Positions 49,139 through 57,386 of a stretch of 64,000 nucleotides of DNA are shown here, one piece after another. Under the pieces are notes generated by a model, which was not told the origin of the DNA, did not search any database, and worked only from the letters and a program-made list of their open reading frames with translations. Each line of letters opens with the position of its first letter. The first letter of the stretch is position 1. The DNA lies in the NCBI RefSeq assembly GCF_019654915.1, contig NZ_BPET01000007.1, positions 1-64,000 of the forward strand, read 5' to 3'. The stretch comes from Shewanella sp. MBTL60-007. GTDB taxonomy: Bacteria > Pseudomonadota > Gammaproteobacteria > Enterobacterales > Shewanellaceae. The position numbers were made by a program, and so were the translations under genes.

Positions 49139-49579
49139 GTGAAATACATACCCGCATTAGCATTTGGCCTGATATTAGCGATACTCACGTTTTATATTTT
49201 TCAGTTATCCGCAAGCTTATCATTTACCTTGCAATTCTTAATTGCCACTGAGAACTTAACTGAGAATAGTCCTCAGTGGTTGTTACTCTTGGTTCAAGAT
49301 AATCTAATCGCTTTGCTACCAGCATTGCTGGTGGTCAGTGCTTATCGCCGTTTATTGCCTCGTTTTCCTTTTAATTGGCTGACAGCGATTTTTATGCAGT
49401 TACCTATGATTTATTTAACCTATCGAGTTGATAGTTTCTCAATGAAGTTCGCTTCCCTAATTGAAGTGGTGCTCTCCTTGGTTAGCATCATTAATTGTTC
49501 TTCAGTGCTGATTATTTATGCCTTGATGCAAAGTGTTAATTATTTTGGCAAAAACAAGCGTGCTTTGAATTTTTCCTAG
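49139..49579 (+). CDS. Hypothetical integral membrane protein
   Basis: I do not recognise this 146-residue protein. Three to four membrane segments are visible (about 4-24, 43-62, 75-92 and 103-130), with few charged residues. I chose the GTG at 49139 because AAAGGG precedes it and the product then starts MKYIPALAFGL. A TTG at 49112 is an alternative. It lies between the thioredoxin-like gene and the hydrolase on the same strand. Confidence 0.6.
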   Translation: MKYIPALAFGLILAILTFYIFQLSASLSFTLQFLIATENLTENSPQWLLLLVQDNLIALLPALLVVSAYRRLLPRFPFNWLTAIFMQLPMIYLTYRVDSFSMKFASLIEVVLSLVSIINCSSVLIIYALMQSVNYFGKNKRALNFS

Positions 49580-49621
49580 TCATTGATATTGTGTTGTGCG
49601 CTAACTAAAAAGGAATGTTTA

Positions 49622-50680
49622 GTGAGCTTATTTTTAACAACTACAGCATTAACATTTTCTCTATTTGTTCTTGCTCCGTTTAGTACAAATCCTTCTATGC
49701 TAATACAGCACCCCTTAGTTACACAGGAGCAAGACTGCTTTCATGAGTCATATTCTGAGTATGACTTGTGGGTGGAGCATACTCGACAGCGGTTTAAACA
49801 GGCATATCATGCAGAAACGGCAGTTGATAAATCGCTCGCTTTGTTTAAATCACGCTATTCAAAAGAAAAGTTCGATACTTATAAAAAACTAACTTGCAGA
49901 ACCTTTAGCTATGACGTGGATGGTGTTCCGGTGCAAGGCTACGTTATTAAGCCTAAACACATGCCCCGATCATTACCCGTTGTTATTTTTAATCGAGGTG
50001 GCAATGGGAATTTTGGTGGTGTTCGTTTTTTATCTATGTTTAAGACCTTATTTCCGATAGCTGAACAAGGTTTTGTCATTTTCGGTAGCCAATATCGTGG
50101 CACATTTAGCGATAAAATTGACTCGAAATATGGCTTCCAAGGATATTATGCTAAGCAACCTCAAGATGAGTTTGGTGGTAAAGATATACAAGATGTGATT
50201 CGTTTAATTGATTACATCCCAAGTATTGTGGGGGTTGATCCAAAACGTATTGGCCTGTTTGGTTGGAGCCGAGGGGGAATGCAAAGCTATTTGGTGTTAA
50301 AGCAGGTTGAAAATATTAAAGCGGTAGTGACGGTAGCAGGGAACTCTGATCTGTTAGCTGGTCTTAGCCAGCGTCCTGATATGGAGCGTGTATATAAAAA
50401 GCGTATTCCAAACTATCAACAAAATAAAACTAGCGAACTTGAAAAACGCTCGGTGATTAAATGGGTAGATAAGTTACCCACTAATGTACCGATCCTGTTG
50501 CTACATGGCAGCGATGATAGGCGAGTCGATGTCAGCCATTCAATCATCTTGGCCGATAAGTTGAAACAGCATAACTTGAGCCATAAGCTGGTGGTTTATG
50601 ATAGGGATGATCATGGCTTAACCCACAATAAAGAACAAGCGAACCAAGAGATAGTTTCTTGGTTTAAGCAACACTTGTAA
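49622..50680 (+). CDS. Secreted alpha/beta hydrolase, S9 prolyl-oligopeptidase type
   Basis: The 352-residue product starts with a hydrophobic signal segment (about 1-20). Its C-terminal peptidase domain has the nucleophile motif GWSRGG (Ser216), the acid in LHGSDDRRVD and the His in DDHGLTH. The N-terminal part lacks the beta-propeller of full prolyl oligopeptidases. I chose the GTG at 49622, which has AAGGAA upstream. A TTG at 49583 is less likely. It probably cleaves peptides or acyl esters in the periplasm. Confidence 0.8.
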   Translation: MSLFLTTTALTFSLFVLAPFSTNPSMLIQHPLVTQEQDCFHESYSEYDLWVEHTRQRFKQAYHAETAVDKSLALFKSRYSKEKFDTYKKLTCRTFSYDVDGVPVQGYVIKPKHMPRSLPVVIFNRGGNGNFGGVRFLSMFKTLFPIAEQGFVIFGSQYRGTFSDKIDSKYGFQGYYAKQPQDEFGGKDIQDVIRLIDYIPSIVGVDPKRIGLFGWSRGGMQSYLVLKQVENIKAVVTVAGNSDLLAGLSQRPDMERVYKKRIPNYQQNKTSELEKRSVIKWVDKLPTNVPILLLHGSDDRRVDVSHSIILADKLKQHNLSHKLVVYDRDDHGLTHNKEQANQEIVSWFKQHL

Positions 50681-50766
50681 GGACTATAGTTACAGCAAGG
50701 AGTGGCAAAAAATTACTGAGCTCAGACTAGTGAATATTTACCTATATTTTCTTGGCTATCTATATG

Positions 50767-51729
50767 TTAGCTCACTCTACTTCCTAACAGTAGTTGATAC
50801 AGCTGCATAGCCGCAGGCCCTGTTTTAACACCTTTGGGTAATGTCAGGTGCAGTGGGACTTGGTAGCTGTGAGCATGTTCAATATCAAGAATAACCACAT
50901 CCTCATTATTGTACTTATCGATAACGTGTTTGGGTAAACGGCTATAGCCCACTCCTAGCTTTACTGCGTCCCAAGCATGGTCAAAGTTATCAACTGTGAT
51001 GCGCTGATTCGATTTTAACCAACCGACATCTTGATTCAGCTTTGTGCTGACTTTCTCCTTGAGTCTATTTTTACCAGCGTCTTCGAGTGCTGTTTCGAAG
51101 TCAGGACACTTGCTTGAGCAAAGATCATTGCCTAAATCGCGAATAACAATTTGCCTGTTTGCGGCGAGATCGGCTAAGCAGGGTTTGGTTATTGAGGCTA
51201 AGGCGTGACCTTTAGCCACAACCGGATACATGTCCACCATGGCAAAGCTTTCTGATGGGTAATTAGTAATGGGCAGAGTGATAATAGAGATATCTGCCAA
51301 TTCTTCTGTCACCATACTGCTGGTTTTGGACAGTGAGGTCTCTACAATCTGTATCGAGGTCGCGTTGTTTAATTCAAAAAATTCGGCCATGGGTCGATAT
51401 AACCATGCACGATCGCATAGATGATCTATGGCTACCACTAATTGAGACTCCACTCCTTGAGCTATTTGAGAGCTAAGCTGCTCCAGTGCTTTGGCTTGTT
51501 CAAGCATAGATTGAGCGCGCCGCAGTAGAGATTTGCCTTCGTCGGTGAGTACCGCGCGGCGCCCAACAACCTTGATAAGTGTGATACTAAGCTGTTCCTC
51601 TAGCTTCTTTACGGCGTAGATAAGTGTGGTATGGCTTTTATTAAGTCTTGCAGCCGCGGCTTGTATGCTACCTGCTTTATCGATTTCAGATAGTGTCAGC
51701 CACTGTTCTAAGGTTGTCTTAAGTCTCAT
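50767..51729 (-). CDS. LysR-family transcriptional regulator
   Basis: The 320-residue protein has an N-terminal winged helix (residues about 8-65, GSIQAAAARLNKSHTTLIYAVKKLEE) and a periplasmic-binding-protein-like effector domain. It is divergent from the ydhR-like gene across 154 bases, so this gene is its most likely target. The effector cannot be read from the sequence. Confidence 0.9.
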   Translation of the reverse strand: MRLKTTLEQWLTLSEIDKAGSIQAAAARLNKSHTTLIYAVKKLEEQLSITLIKVVGRRAVLTDEGKSLLRRAQSMLEQAKALEQLSSQIAQGVESQLVVAIDHLCDRAWLYRPMAEFFELNNATSIQIVETSLSKTSSMVTEELADISIITLPITNYPSESFAMVDMYPVVAKGHALASITKPCLADLAANRQIVIRDLGNDLCSSKCPDFETALEDAGKNRLKEKVSTKLNQDVGWLKSNQRITVDNFDHAWDAVKLGVGYSRLPKHVIDKYNNEDVVILDIEHAHSYQVPLHLTLPKGVKTGPAAMQLYQLLLGSRVS

Positions 51730-51883
51730 CGGTCTATTCTATCTACAGTAATTCGCAAAATTATGAACTTTAGTGTCTATTTATTGAGAGTATCATGCCG
51801 TTAATTCCGAGAAAATAGGTGAACCTTTGCCATGTGTTTTCTCGATAAATAAACAAGATGGTTGGAAAAATAGGATGGCTAAA

Positions 51884-52189
51884 ATGAATAAGTTACTGCA
51901 AGTTGATTTTGAGTTTAATGGGCCTTTTGGAGAAGAGATGGCACAGGTGCTTCAAGGACTGGCGCAATCTATTAATCAAGAGCCCGGATTGATCTGGAAG
52001 ATTTGGACTGAAAGTGCGGCAAACAAACTCGGTGGCGGCATATATTTATTTGAGGATGAACAAACTGCAAAGGCTTACCTTGCTATGCATAGCGCTCGTT
52101 TAAAAGAGATGGGCATCAATGAGGTCCGTGGCCAGATCTTCGATATTAATCAATCGTTGTCTAAAATTAACCAAGCTCCCCTGATTTAG
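51884..52189 (+). CDS. ydhR: YdhR family small monooxygenase-like protein
   Basis: YdhR proteins are dimeric alpha/beta-barrel (ABM-like) proteins, suggested to be monooxygenases for aromatic compounds. The 101-residue product aligns end to end with E. coli YdhR, for example FNGPFG-MA, SINQEPG-WK-WTES, GGIYLF and INQA. I chose the ATG at 51884 because it gives exactly the E. coli length and has AGGA 8 bases upstream. In-frame ATGs at 51827 and 51875 would add residues. Control by the divergent LysR gene is inferred. Confidence 0.9.
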   Translation: MNKLLQVDFEFNGPFGEEMAQVLQGLAQSINQEPGLIWKIWTESAANKLGGGIYLFEDEQTAKAYLAMHSARLKEMGINEVRGQIFDINQSLSKINQAPLI

Positions 52190-52294
52190 GCTAAACAAAG
52201 GCTGTGGCAGGCTGAGATGTACAATTAATCATTTTTGAGTCTGCTTTAGTCTATTGTTGGCAGGTAACAGCATTTTAATAAGTTTAGATTTCTC

Positions 52295-52326
52295 AAAAAG
52301 CGTAGCTTCGATAGCTGCGCTTTTTT
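52295..52326 (+). terminator. Terminator after ydhR
   Basis: AAAGCG-AGCT pairs with AGCT-CGCTTT (one mismatch) and is followed by six T residues. Confidence 0.8.
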
Positions 52327-52343
52327 ATTGACTTAAACTTTGT

Positions 52344-52434
52344 AGAACCTAGAACCTAGAACCTAGAACCTAGAACCTAGAACCTAGAACCTAGAACCTA
52401 GAACCTAGAACCTAGAACCCAGAACCCAGAACCT
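52344..52434. repeat. Tandem heptamer repeat, 13 copies of AGAACCT
   Basis: Thirteen head-to-tail copies of the 7-base unit AGAACCT fill exactly 91 bases. Copies 11 and 12 read AGAACCC; all others are identical. It lies in the intergenic space between the ydhR terminator and the 3' end of yecM. Repeats of this kind change copy number by slippage. Confidence 0.98.
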
Positions 52435-52440
52435 AACGTC

Positions 52441-53001
52441 TTATTCCGTTTCCGAAGCAATAACCGCTTTAATACCGTGAGCGTGTACCTTGACGCAAAT
52501 TCCCTGTTTCTTAAAGGCAATGGTCGGATTTGGAAGACGCTCTTTATCACCTTTGGGTGAGCTCAGTTTAACTTTTATATCTGTCTCGCCGGCTAACACT
52601 GGTGCTAGCTGTGGTGCTTGTTCAAGTAGAGCTTGGCTCAGTGTGTCGCAATCTTTAGCGCCGCAATCTAGCACTAGCTCAATATGTTCCCAACCTTCGA
52701 CCGGATAGACTTTGTCACTTGGATAAGGCAGCTCGACACACTCAATAGTGCTTGTACCCATCATTAATGGCTGGTGTAACTCGATAATCAAAATCGGTCG
52801 GCCGTTAATCATGTTGTCTGAAATGACTTTCCCAGTGCTTTCAAATCCACAACGTAGTTCATCAGCCGCCTCTGTGCTATTGACGCGAAGGGCGGTGTGA
52901 TCACATTCGAGCGCGAGTGAGTCCAGACCTAACTCTTGGACAAATGCTTGTATCCGCTGGCTAAATGTAGGCCAGCTACGGATTAATTCTTGGTATGTCA
53001 T
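52441..53001 (-). CDS. yecM: YecM family protein (VOC superfamily)
   Basis: The 186-residue protein matches the E. coli YecM family of vicinal-oxygen-chelate-fold proteins. It has ECDHTALRVNS near residue 33, the central ELHQPL and the EGWEHIELVLD segment. His and Glu residues in these segments are placed like a metal site. Function is not known. Its stop lies seven bases after the heptamer repeat. Confidence 0.87.
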   Translation of the reverse strand: MTYQELIRSWPTFSQRIQAFVQELGLDSLALECDHTALRVNSTEAADELRCGFESTGKVISDNMINGRPILIIELHQPLMMGTSTIECVELPYPSDKVYPVEGWEHIELVLDCGAKDCDTLSQALLEQAPQLAPVLAGETDIKVKLSSPKGDKERLPNPTIAFKKQGICVKVHAHGIKAVIASETE

Positions 53002-53081
53002 AGGACGCCTTATAGCAAAATGAACCTCTAATAAAAAGAGGCCCTAAATCAGGTTGTAAAATTGGAACAGAGTAAAAGTGT

Positions 53082-53597
53082 TTAGGGCCAGATCTCTATC
53101 GGTGTGCCTTCATCGATCGCTCGCCAAAGCTCATCCATTTCAGCATTGGTGACCGCAATACAACCATCGGTCCAGTTATACATCTGGGCTTCTTCTGGGC
53201 TTAGGCTAGAGTTGGGGTTTTCACCGTGGATCATGATTTGTCCACCAGGGCTAATACCGAGTGCATCGGCGCGCAGGCGGTCTTCATCGTTGGGATAAGA
53301 GATACGAATAGCGCGATAGTACGCACTGTCAGACTTTTTATAGTCCAATAGGTAACGGCCCTCGGGGGTCCGTTGATCGCCTTCTGTCAGTTTATGTCCA
53401 ATAGGATTATCACCCATAGCAATACGATACTTCTTGAGCACTTTTCCTTGGCGTAATAGAGCCATGCTTGCTTCTGACTTGGTGACGACCACAAGGTCGG
53501 CTTTACCGCTGCTCATCGCGCTTGCGAAGGACGCGGTAGAAAAAAGCGTGCTAGAGATAAGCATCAACAAACTGAGTGATAAAACAATAAAGCGCAT
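53082..53597 (-). CDS. L,D-transpeptidase (YkuD family)
   Basis: This periplasmic enzyme of 171 residues probably links or trims peptidoglycan or attaches lipoproteins. A signal peptide covers about 1-26. The YkuD catalytic site is visible as MIHGENP (His124) and DGCIAVTN (Cys146). The fold starts at about residue 34 (LVVVTKSEASMALLRQG). It lacks LysM or other binding domains, like the short YafK-type members. It is monocistronic. Confidence 0.92.
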   Translation of the reverse strand: MRFIVLSLSLLMLISSTLFSTASFASAMSSGKADLVVVTKSEASMALLRQGKVLKKYRIAMGDNPIGHKLTEGDQRTPEGRYLLDYKKSDSAYYRAIRISYPNDEDRLRADALGISPGGQIMIHGENPNSSLSPEEAQMYNWTDGCIAVTNAEMDELWRAIDEGTPIEIWP

Positions 53598-53808
53598 GGA
53601 TAACCTTGAGCGAAAGAGCTAAATATCGATGAATGACAGAGTTTATCTTACCCTAAAATGGCACGGGTGTTGACGGCAAAGATAAAGATTATTTTTGAGC
53701 TCTTACCCTATGCGTGTCACACTATTCATATTATCTATTTTAAAACGTTGATTCGTCAGTTTAAGTCGATGATTTCTTCGTCACTTTTTGTAAGGAATTG
53801 CTGTAGCA

Positions 53809-54642
53809 ATGGCAACAGAGAAAGAGCCAGAAAGTTTATTTAAACTAAAATTACGCCGAGTTATTTTTGGAACCGATACTCCAGCGGGGCGTTATTTCGA
53901 TATCACTTTAATGATCTGTATCGTGATGAGTGTGTTGCTTGTTTTTCTTGATACCGTGGCTTCAGTTCATGAGCAGTATGGTGACATCATTGTCATCTTG
54001 GAGTGGGGCTTTACCATTATCTTCACCATTGAGTATCTGCTTAGGCTTTATTGCTCGGCCAAGACGCTCAGTTACGCCAGAAGCTTTTATGGTGTAGTGG
54101 ACTTGTTGTCGGTATTACCGACCTATTTAGCGCTGTTCTTCCCTGGTGCAAGCTTCACTATGGTCATTAGGATCCTGCGTCTATTCAGGATTTTCCGAGT
54201 ATTGAAGCTACTGCGGTATCTAAGTGAAGGTAATCTGCTGCTACGTGCCATGATGCAGTCGAGTCGTAAGGTATTTATCTTCTTTTTCTCGGTCAGTTTG
54301 ATTGTTGTGGTGTTGAGTGCCGTAATGTATGTGGTTGAAGGGCCGGATAATGGCTTCACCTCTATTCCCAAGTCGATTTACTGGACTATTGTGACCATCA
54401 CGACTGTGGGCTATGGCGACATTACCCCTGGCACACCACTAGGGCAGGCTATTGCAGCATTTACCATGCTGTTGGGTTACTCAATTATTGCCATTCCAAC
54501 GGGTATTTTAACTGCGGAGATATCCCAAGAAATTGGCCGCACGCGAGACCTAAGGCGTTGTAGTAACTGCTTGAAAGTAGGCCATGAAAATAATGCGCTT
54601 TACTGCGATCATTGCGGTAGTGAATTAGAGAGCGAGTTGTAA
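53809..54642 (+). CDS. Voltage-gated-type potassium channel with C-terminal zinc ribbon
   Basis: The 277-residue protein has six membrane segments. S4 carries regularly spaced arginines (121, 124, 127, 130) in RILRLFRIFRVLKLLR. The pore filter TTVGYGD (198-204) indicates K+ selectivity. After S6 the cytoplasmic end has a four-cysteine zinc ribbon: Cys251, 254, 266, 269 (CSNC and CDHC). AAGGAATT lies a little far upstream of the ATG. The MATE gene follows after 43 bases. The zinc ribbon may sense metals or redox state; this is inference. Confidence 0.92.
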   Translation: MATEKEPESLFKLKLRRVIFGTDTPAGRYFDITLMICIVMSVLLVFLDTVASVHEQYGDIIVILEWGFTIIFTIEYLLRLYCSAKTLSYARSFYGVVDLLSVLPTYLALFFPGASFTMVIRILRLFRIFRVLKLLRYLSEGNLLLRAMMQSSRKVFIFFFSVSLIVVVLSAVMYVVEGPDNGFTSIPKSIYWTIVTITTVGYGDITPGTPLGQAIAAFTMLLGYSIIAIPTGILTAEISQEIGRTRDLRRCSNCLKVGHENNALYCDHCGSELESEL

Positions 54643-54685
54643 ACATAGACAAAGTTAACGGATTAGTCAGAGACAAAGAGGTGTT

Positions 54686-56197
54686 ATGGCTGTAGCCAAG
54701 TTTGTACAGGGATCGATTCTACGTCACATATTAGTGATGAGTTCTACCGCTGCGGTCGGGATTTCGGCGTTGTTTGTGGTCGATCTGCTGGATATCTTTT
54801 TCTTGAGTTTACTCGGGGAGCAGGAGTTAGCAGCTGCGGTGGGCTACGCCGGCACCATCTCGTTTTTTACCACCTCAATCGGTATTGGCCTATCCATAGC
54901 GCTGGGGGCGCTTGTATCGCGCTCTATCGGCGCGAAAGAGACTGAAAAGGCTAAGCGATTGCTACTCAACAGCTTAGTGGTGACGCTATTGATGAGTCTT
55001 TTTGTCGCCTTTAGCGTGTATATGTTTATTCCTGAGCTGTTAAGTCTAGTGGGGGCTACGGGCAAAACGGCTGAGCTTGCCGAGGGCTACCTCAATATTT
55101 TGGTGCCGTCCTTGCCGCTTATCTGTCTTGCTATGGCGCTGGGTAGCGCATTGAGGGCGGTGGGCGATGCCAAGTTGTCTATGGTATCGACTTTGATTGG
55201 TGGTGGCGTTAACGCCATCTTCGACCCGATATTTATCTTTATGTTTGCCATGGGGATTGAAGGTGCCGCAGTTGCCTCGGTAATGGCCCGTTTTGCGGTA
55301 TTTGCGGTTGCAGCTCGCGGTGTGGTGGTAAAGCATAACTTATTTGGGCGCTTTAACATCGACCATTTTGTGGAAGATCTTAAGCCTATTTTTGCCATTG
55401 CGGGCCCCGCGATGCTGACTAATGTGGCTACGCCCATAGGTAATGCGGTGGTGACTCGAGCTATTGCAGACTTTGGTGATAGCTATGTTGCCGGTTGGGC
55501 GGTGCTTGGACGGCTTATCCCAGTATCGTTCGGTATGATCTTCGCGCTCTCTGGTGCCGTTGGGCCCATTGTTGGGCAAAACTATGGTGCGATGGAGTTT
55601 GGGCGGGTGAAAGAGTCGTTGACTCGGGCTATCCAGTTTTGCACCGTCTATGTCGTGAGTGTGTCACTGCTGCTATTTTTAACTCGAAACCAAATTGTCA
55701 GCGTATTTGATATGAAAGGTGATGCGGCTGAGCTGATCTTATTTTTCTGTTCCTATATTGCGGTGTTCTTTATCTTCTCCGGTATTTTGTTTGTCGCCAA
55801 CGCCTCTTTCAATAATTTAGGTAAGGCCAAGTATTCGACCTTGTTTAATGTGGGTAAAGCGACAGTGGGCACTATTCCTTTTGTGTACTTTGGTGCGCAG
55901 TTTGGAGGGGTTTATGGTGTGCTGATGGGGCAAGCTGTTGGCTCGATACTTTTCGGCGTATTGGGTGTCCTAGTGGCATATAGGCTGGTTGATAAGGTTA
56001 GGGCTGCGGCTGTTAAGCCTGTGGTTGAAGCTGAGGATAAAACTGAGTTTGACGAGGAGCTGAGCTTAAGCGGTCAGAGCCCACTCTCATCCTCTTGTGC
56101 CAACATGGCAATCGTCAATGAGGAGCAGGACTGTGAGGGGAGCAACGAAGTGGCTGAGCTTATTGGCGTTAAAGAGGACGGCGCCGCTAGCAAATAA
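54686..56197 (+). CDS. MATE-family multidrug/organic cation efflux transporter
   Basis: The 503-residue protein has twelve membrane helices in two homologous halves. The N-terminal half contains DLLDIFFLSLLGEQELAAVG-like segments typical of MATE proteins. A C-terminal cytoplasmic tail of about 60 residues, rich in Glu, Ser and Cys, follows the last helix. GAGGTG precedes the ATG. It exports drugs or organic cations in exchange for Na+ or H+. The substrate is not evident. Confidence 0.92.
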   Translation: MAVAKFVQGSILRHILVMSSTAAVGISALFVVDLLDIFFLSLLGEQELAAAVGYAGTISFFTTSIGIGLSIALGALVSRSIGAKETEKAKRLLLNSLVVTLLMSLFVAFSVYMFIPELLSLVGATGKTAELAEGYLNILVPSLPLICLAMALGSALRAVGDAKLSMVSTLIGGGVNAIFDPIFIFMFAMGIEGAAVASVMARFAVFAVAARGVVVKHNLFGRFNIDHFVEDLKPIFAIAGPAMLTNVATPIGNAVVTRAIADFGDSYVAGWAVLGRLIPVSFGMIFALSGAVGPIVGQNYGAMEFGRVKESLTRAIQFCTVYVVSVSLLLFLTRNQIVSVFDMKGDAAELILFFCSYIAVFFIFSGILFVANASFNNLGKAKYSTLFNVGKATVGTIPFVYFGAQFGGVYGVLMGQAVGSILFGVLGVLVAYRLVDKVRAAAVKPVVEAEDKTEFDEELSLSGQSPLSSSCANMAIVNEEQDCEGSNEVAELIGVKEDGAASK

Positions 56198-56224
56198 GCT
56201 CTATTAATCGTAAAGGGCTGCTCT

Positions 56225-56461
56225 TTAGTTAGCTGGTACTGTTTTTTCTTCGTTTGCTTCTACAACAGGTGAGTCAGTTGCCGCATCTGTTGTTTCTACT
56301 GCTGCAGTTGCTTGCTCTGCCGCTTCGGCTTCAAGTTTAGCCTGCTGCTCTGCACGCTCAGCCTTAGACACGTATTTTTTGATCGTAGGCGCAGTGTGCT
56401 TGTTTAGGCGAGCCTTGGCACGTTTTGCGGTCTTTTTGATCATCTTCTGTTTTCTGTTCAT
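56225..56461 (-). CDS. Small basic/acidic protein, DUF2986-like
   Basis: The 78-residue product starts MNRKQKMIKKTAKRAKARLNK and has KYVSKAERAEQQAKLEAEAA. This resembles the DUF2986 family of small Shewanella and Vibrio proteins. The N-terminal half is strongly basic and the C-terminal half is rich in Ala, Glu and Thr. No membrane segment is present. Nucleic-acid contact by the basic half is possible but not shown. Confidence 0.7.
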   Translation of the reverse strand: MNRKQKMIKKTAKRAKARLNKHTAPTIKKYVSKAERAEQQAKLEAEAAEQATAAVETTDAATDSPVVEANEEKTVPAN

Positions 56462-56695
56462 GGTTACTCTACGATATGCCTATTAATGATGACAATTGTG
56501 GCACATTCTGCGCCAAGCTAGAAATCGGAGGCGAATTTTACCTTAAACAGGCGGCTATCGCTACCATAGTGTTTGTCGGTTCCAGTTAGCTATTTTAATA
56601 TGTGGCGTCGAAAAATATGTATCAATGTTTCGCATACAATTAAAATGGCTTAAAAGCATCAATCGCGATGCATTAAATTGAGTAGTTAAAGTATT

Positions 56696-57010
56696 ATGAA
56701 TCCACCGAATGAGATCACTTTTTTTAGCCGTTTCGAAGCCGGTATTTTAGCGGGCAAGAAGACCATTACCCTACGTGACGAGTCAGAGTCCTATTATCAG
56801 GTGGGGCAGCGGGTGAGGGTATCCAATTTAGAAGATGGTCGTTGCTACGGCGAGTTAGACATTCTATCGGTTGAACAAGTGGCGTATGACGATCTCAATA
56901 ACAGTCACGCTGAACAAGAGAATATGAGTCTTGCGGAGCTTAAAGTTTTAATTAGGCAGATTTACCCAGGGATCACCTCTATGTATATGATCCGCTTCTC
57001 ATTAGTTTAG
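56696..57010 (+). CDS. yqfB: N4-acetylcytidine amidohydrolase YqfB (ASCH domain)
   Basis: YqfB of E. coli is a small ASCH-domain enzyme that deacetylates N4-acetylcytidine. The 104-residue protein aligns over its full length: ITFF-RF, ILAG-KTIT-RDESES, HAEQENM-L-ELK and IYPG. The residues equivalent to E. coli Lys21, Thr24 and Glu74 are Lys22, Thr25 and Glu75. The ribosome-binding site is weak. It is a single gene. Confidence 0.93.
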   Translation: MNPPNEITFFSRFEAGILAGKKTITLRDESESYYQVGQRVRVSNLEDGRCYGELDILSVEQVAYDDLNNSHAEQENMSLAELKVLIRQIYPGITSMYMIRFSLV

Positions 57011-57386
57011 CTTTTACTCTTGACGAGTGGATCCAACAACTTAGCTTTAGTTCAAAATTATTTTACAAACTTACCCGTTAAATTAACGTAGTGTGCAGTT
57101 ATTCAAAACTCTGGTTTTTGAGTAACGATTCTTCATGCAAAAAAACAGGGTAAACAGTAGACTGCGCTATTTAGGTGAATAGTGCGGTTTGGTGTCATGC
57201 TTAATAACCCCAGTTCCGTTTTTCCCTGCCCGTTATTTCACTTAATGAACTCGGATGTTTCCCTTTGTCATGCCGTTATCAATGGCAAAACTGCACGGTT
57301 ATTAACTCAATGATGAATTTTATACTCAATTGGCCAAGCATTACCTTGTACTTCTCTCGTAGGAACTTTATGGGAGGTACGCAATA
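57011..57386. other. Intergenic region upstream of the RND operon
   Basis: This 376-bp spacer contains two inverted repeats that could be operators: CGTTAAATTAACG (57076-57088) and GTTATTCAAAA / TTTTTGAGTAAC (57098-57126). No regulator gene is adjacent, and no small gene was found. Confidence 0.45.
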
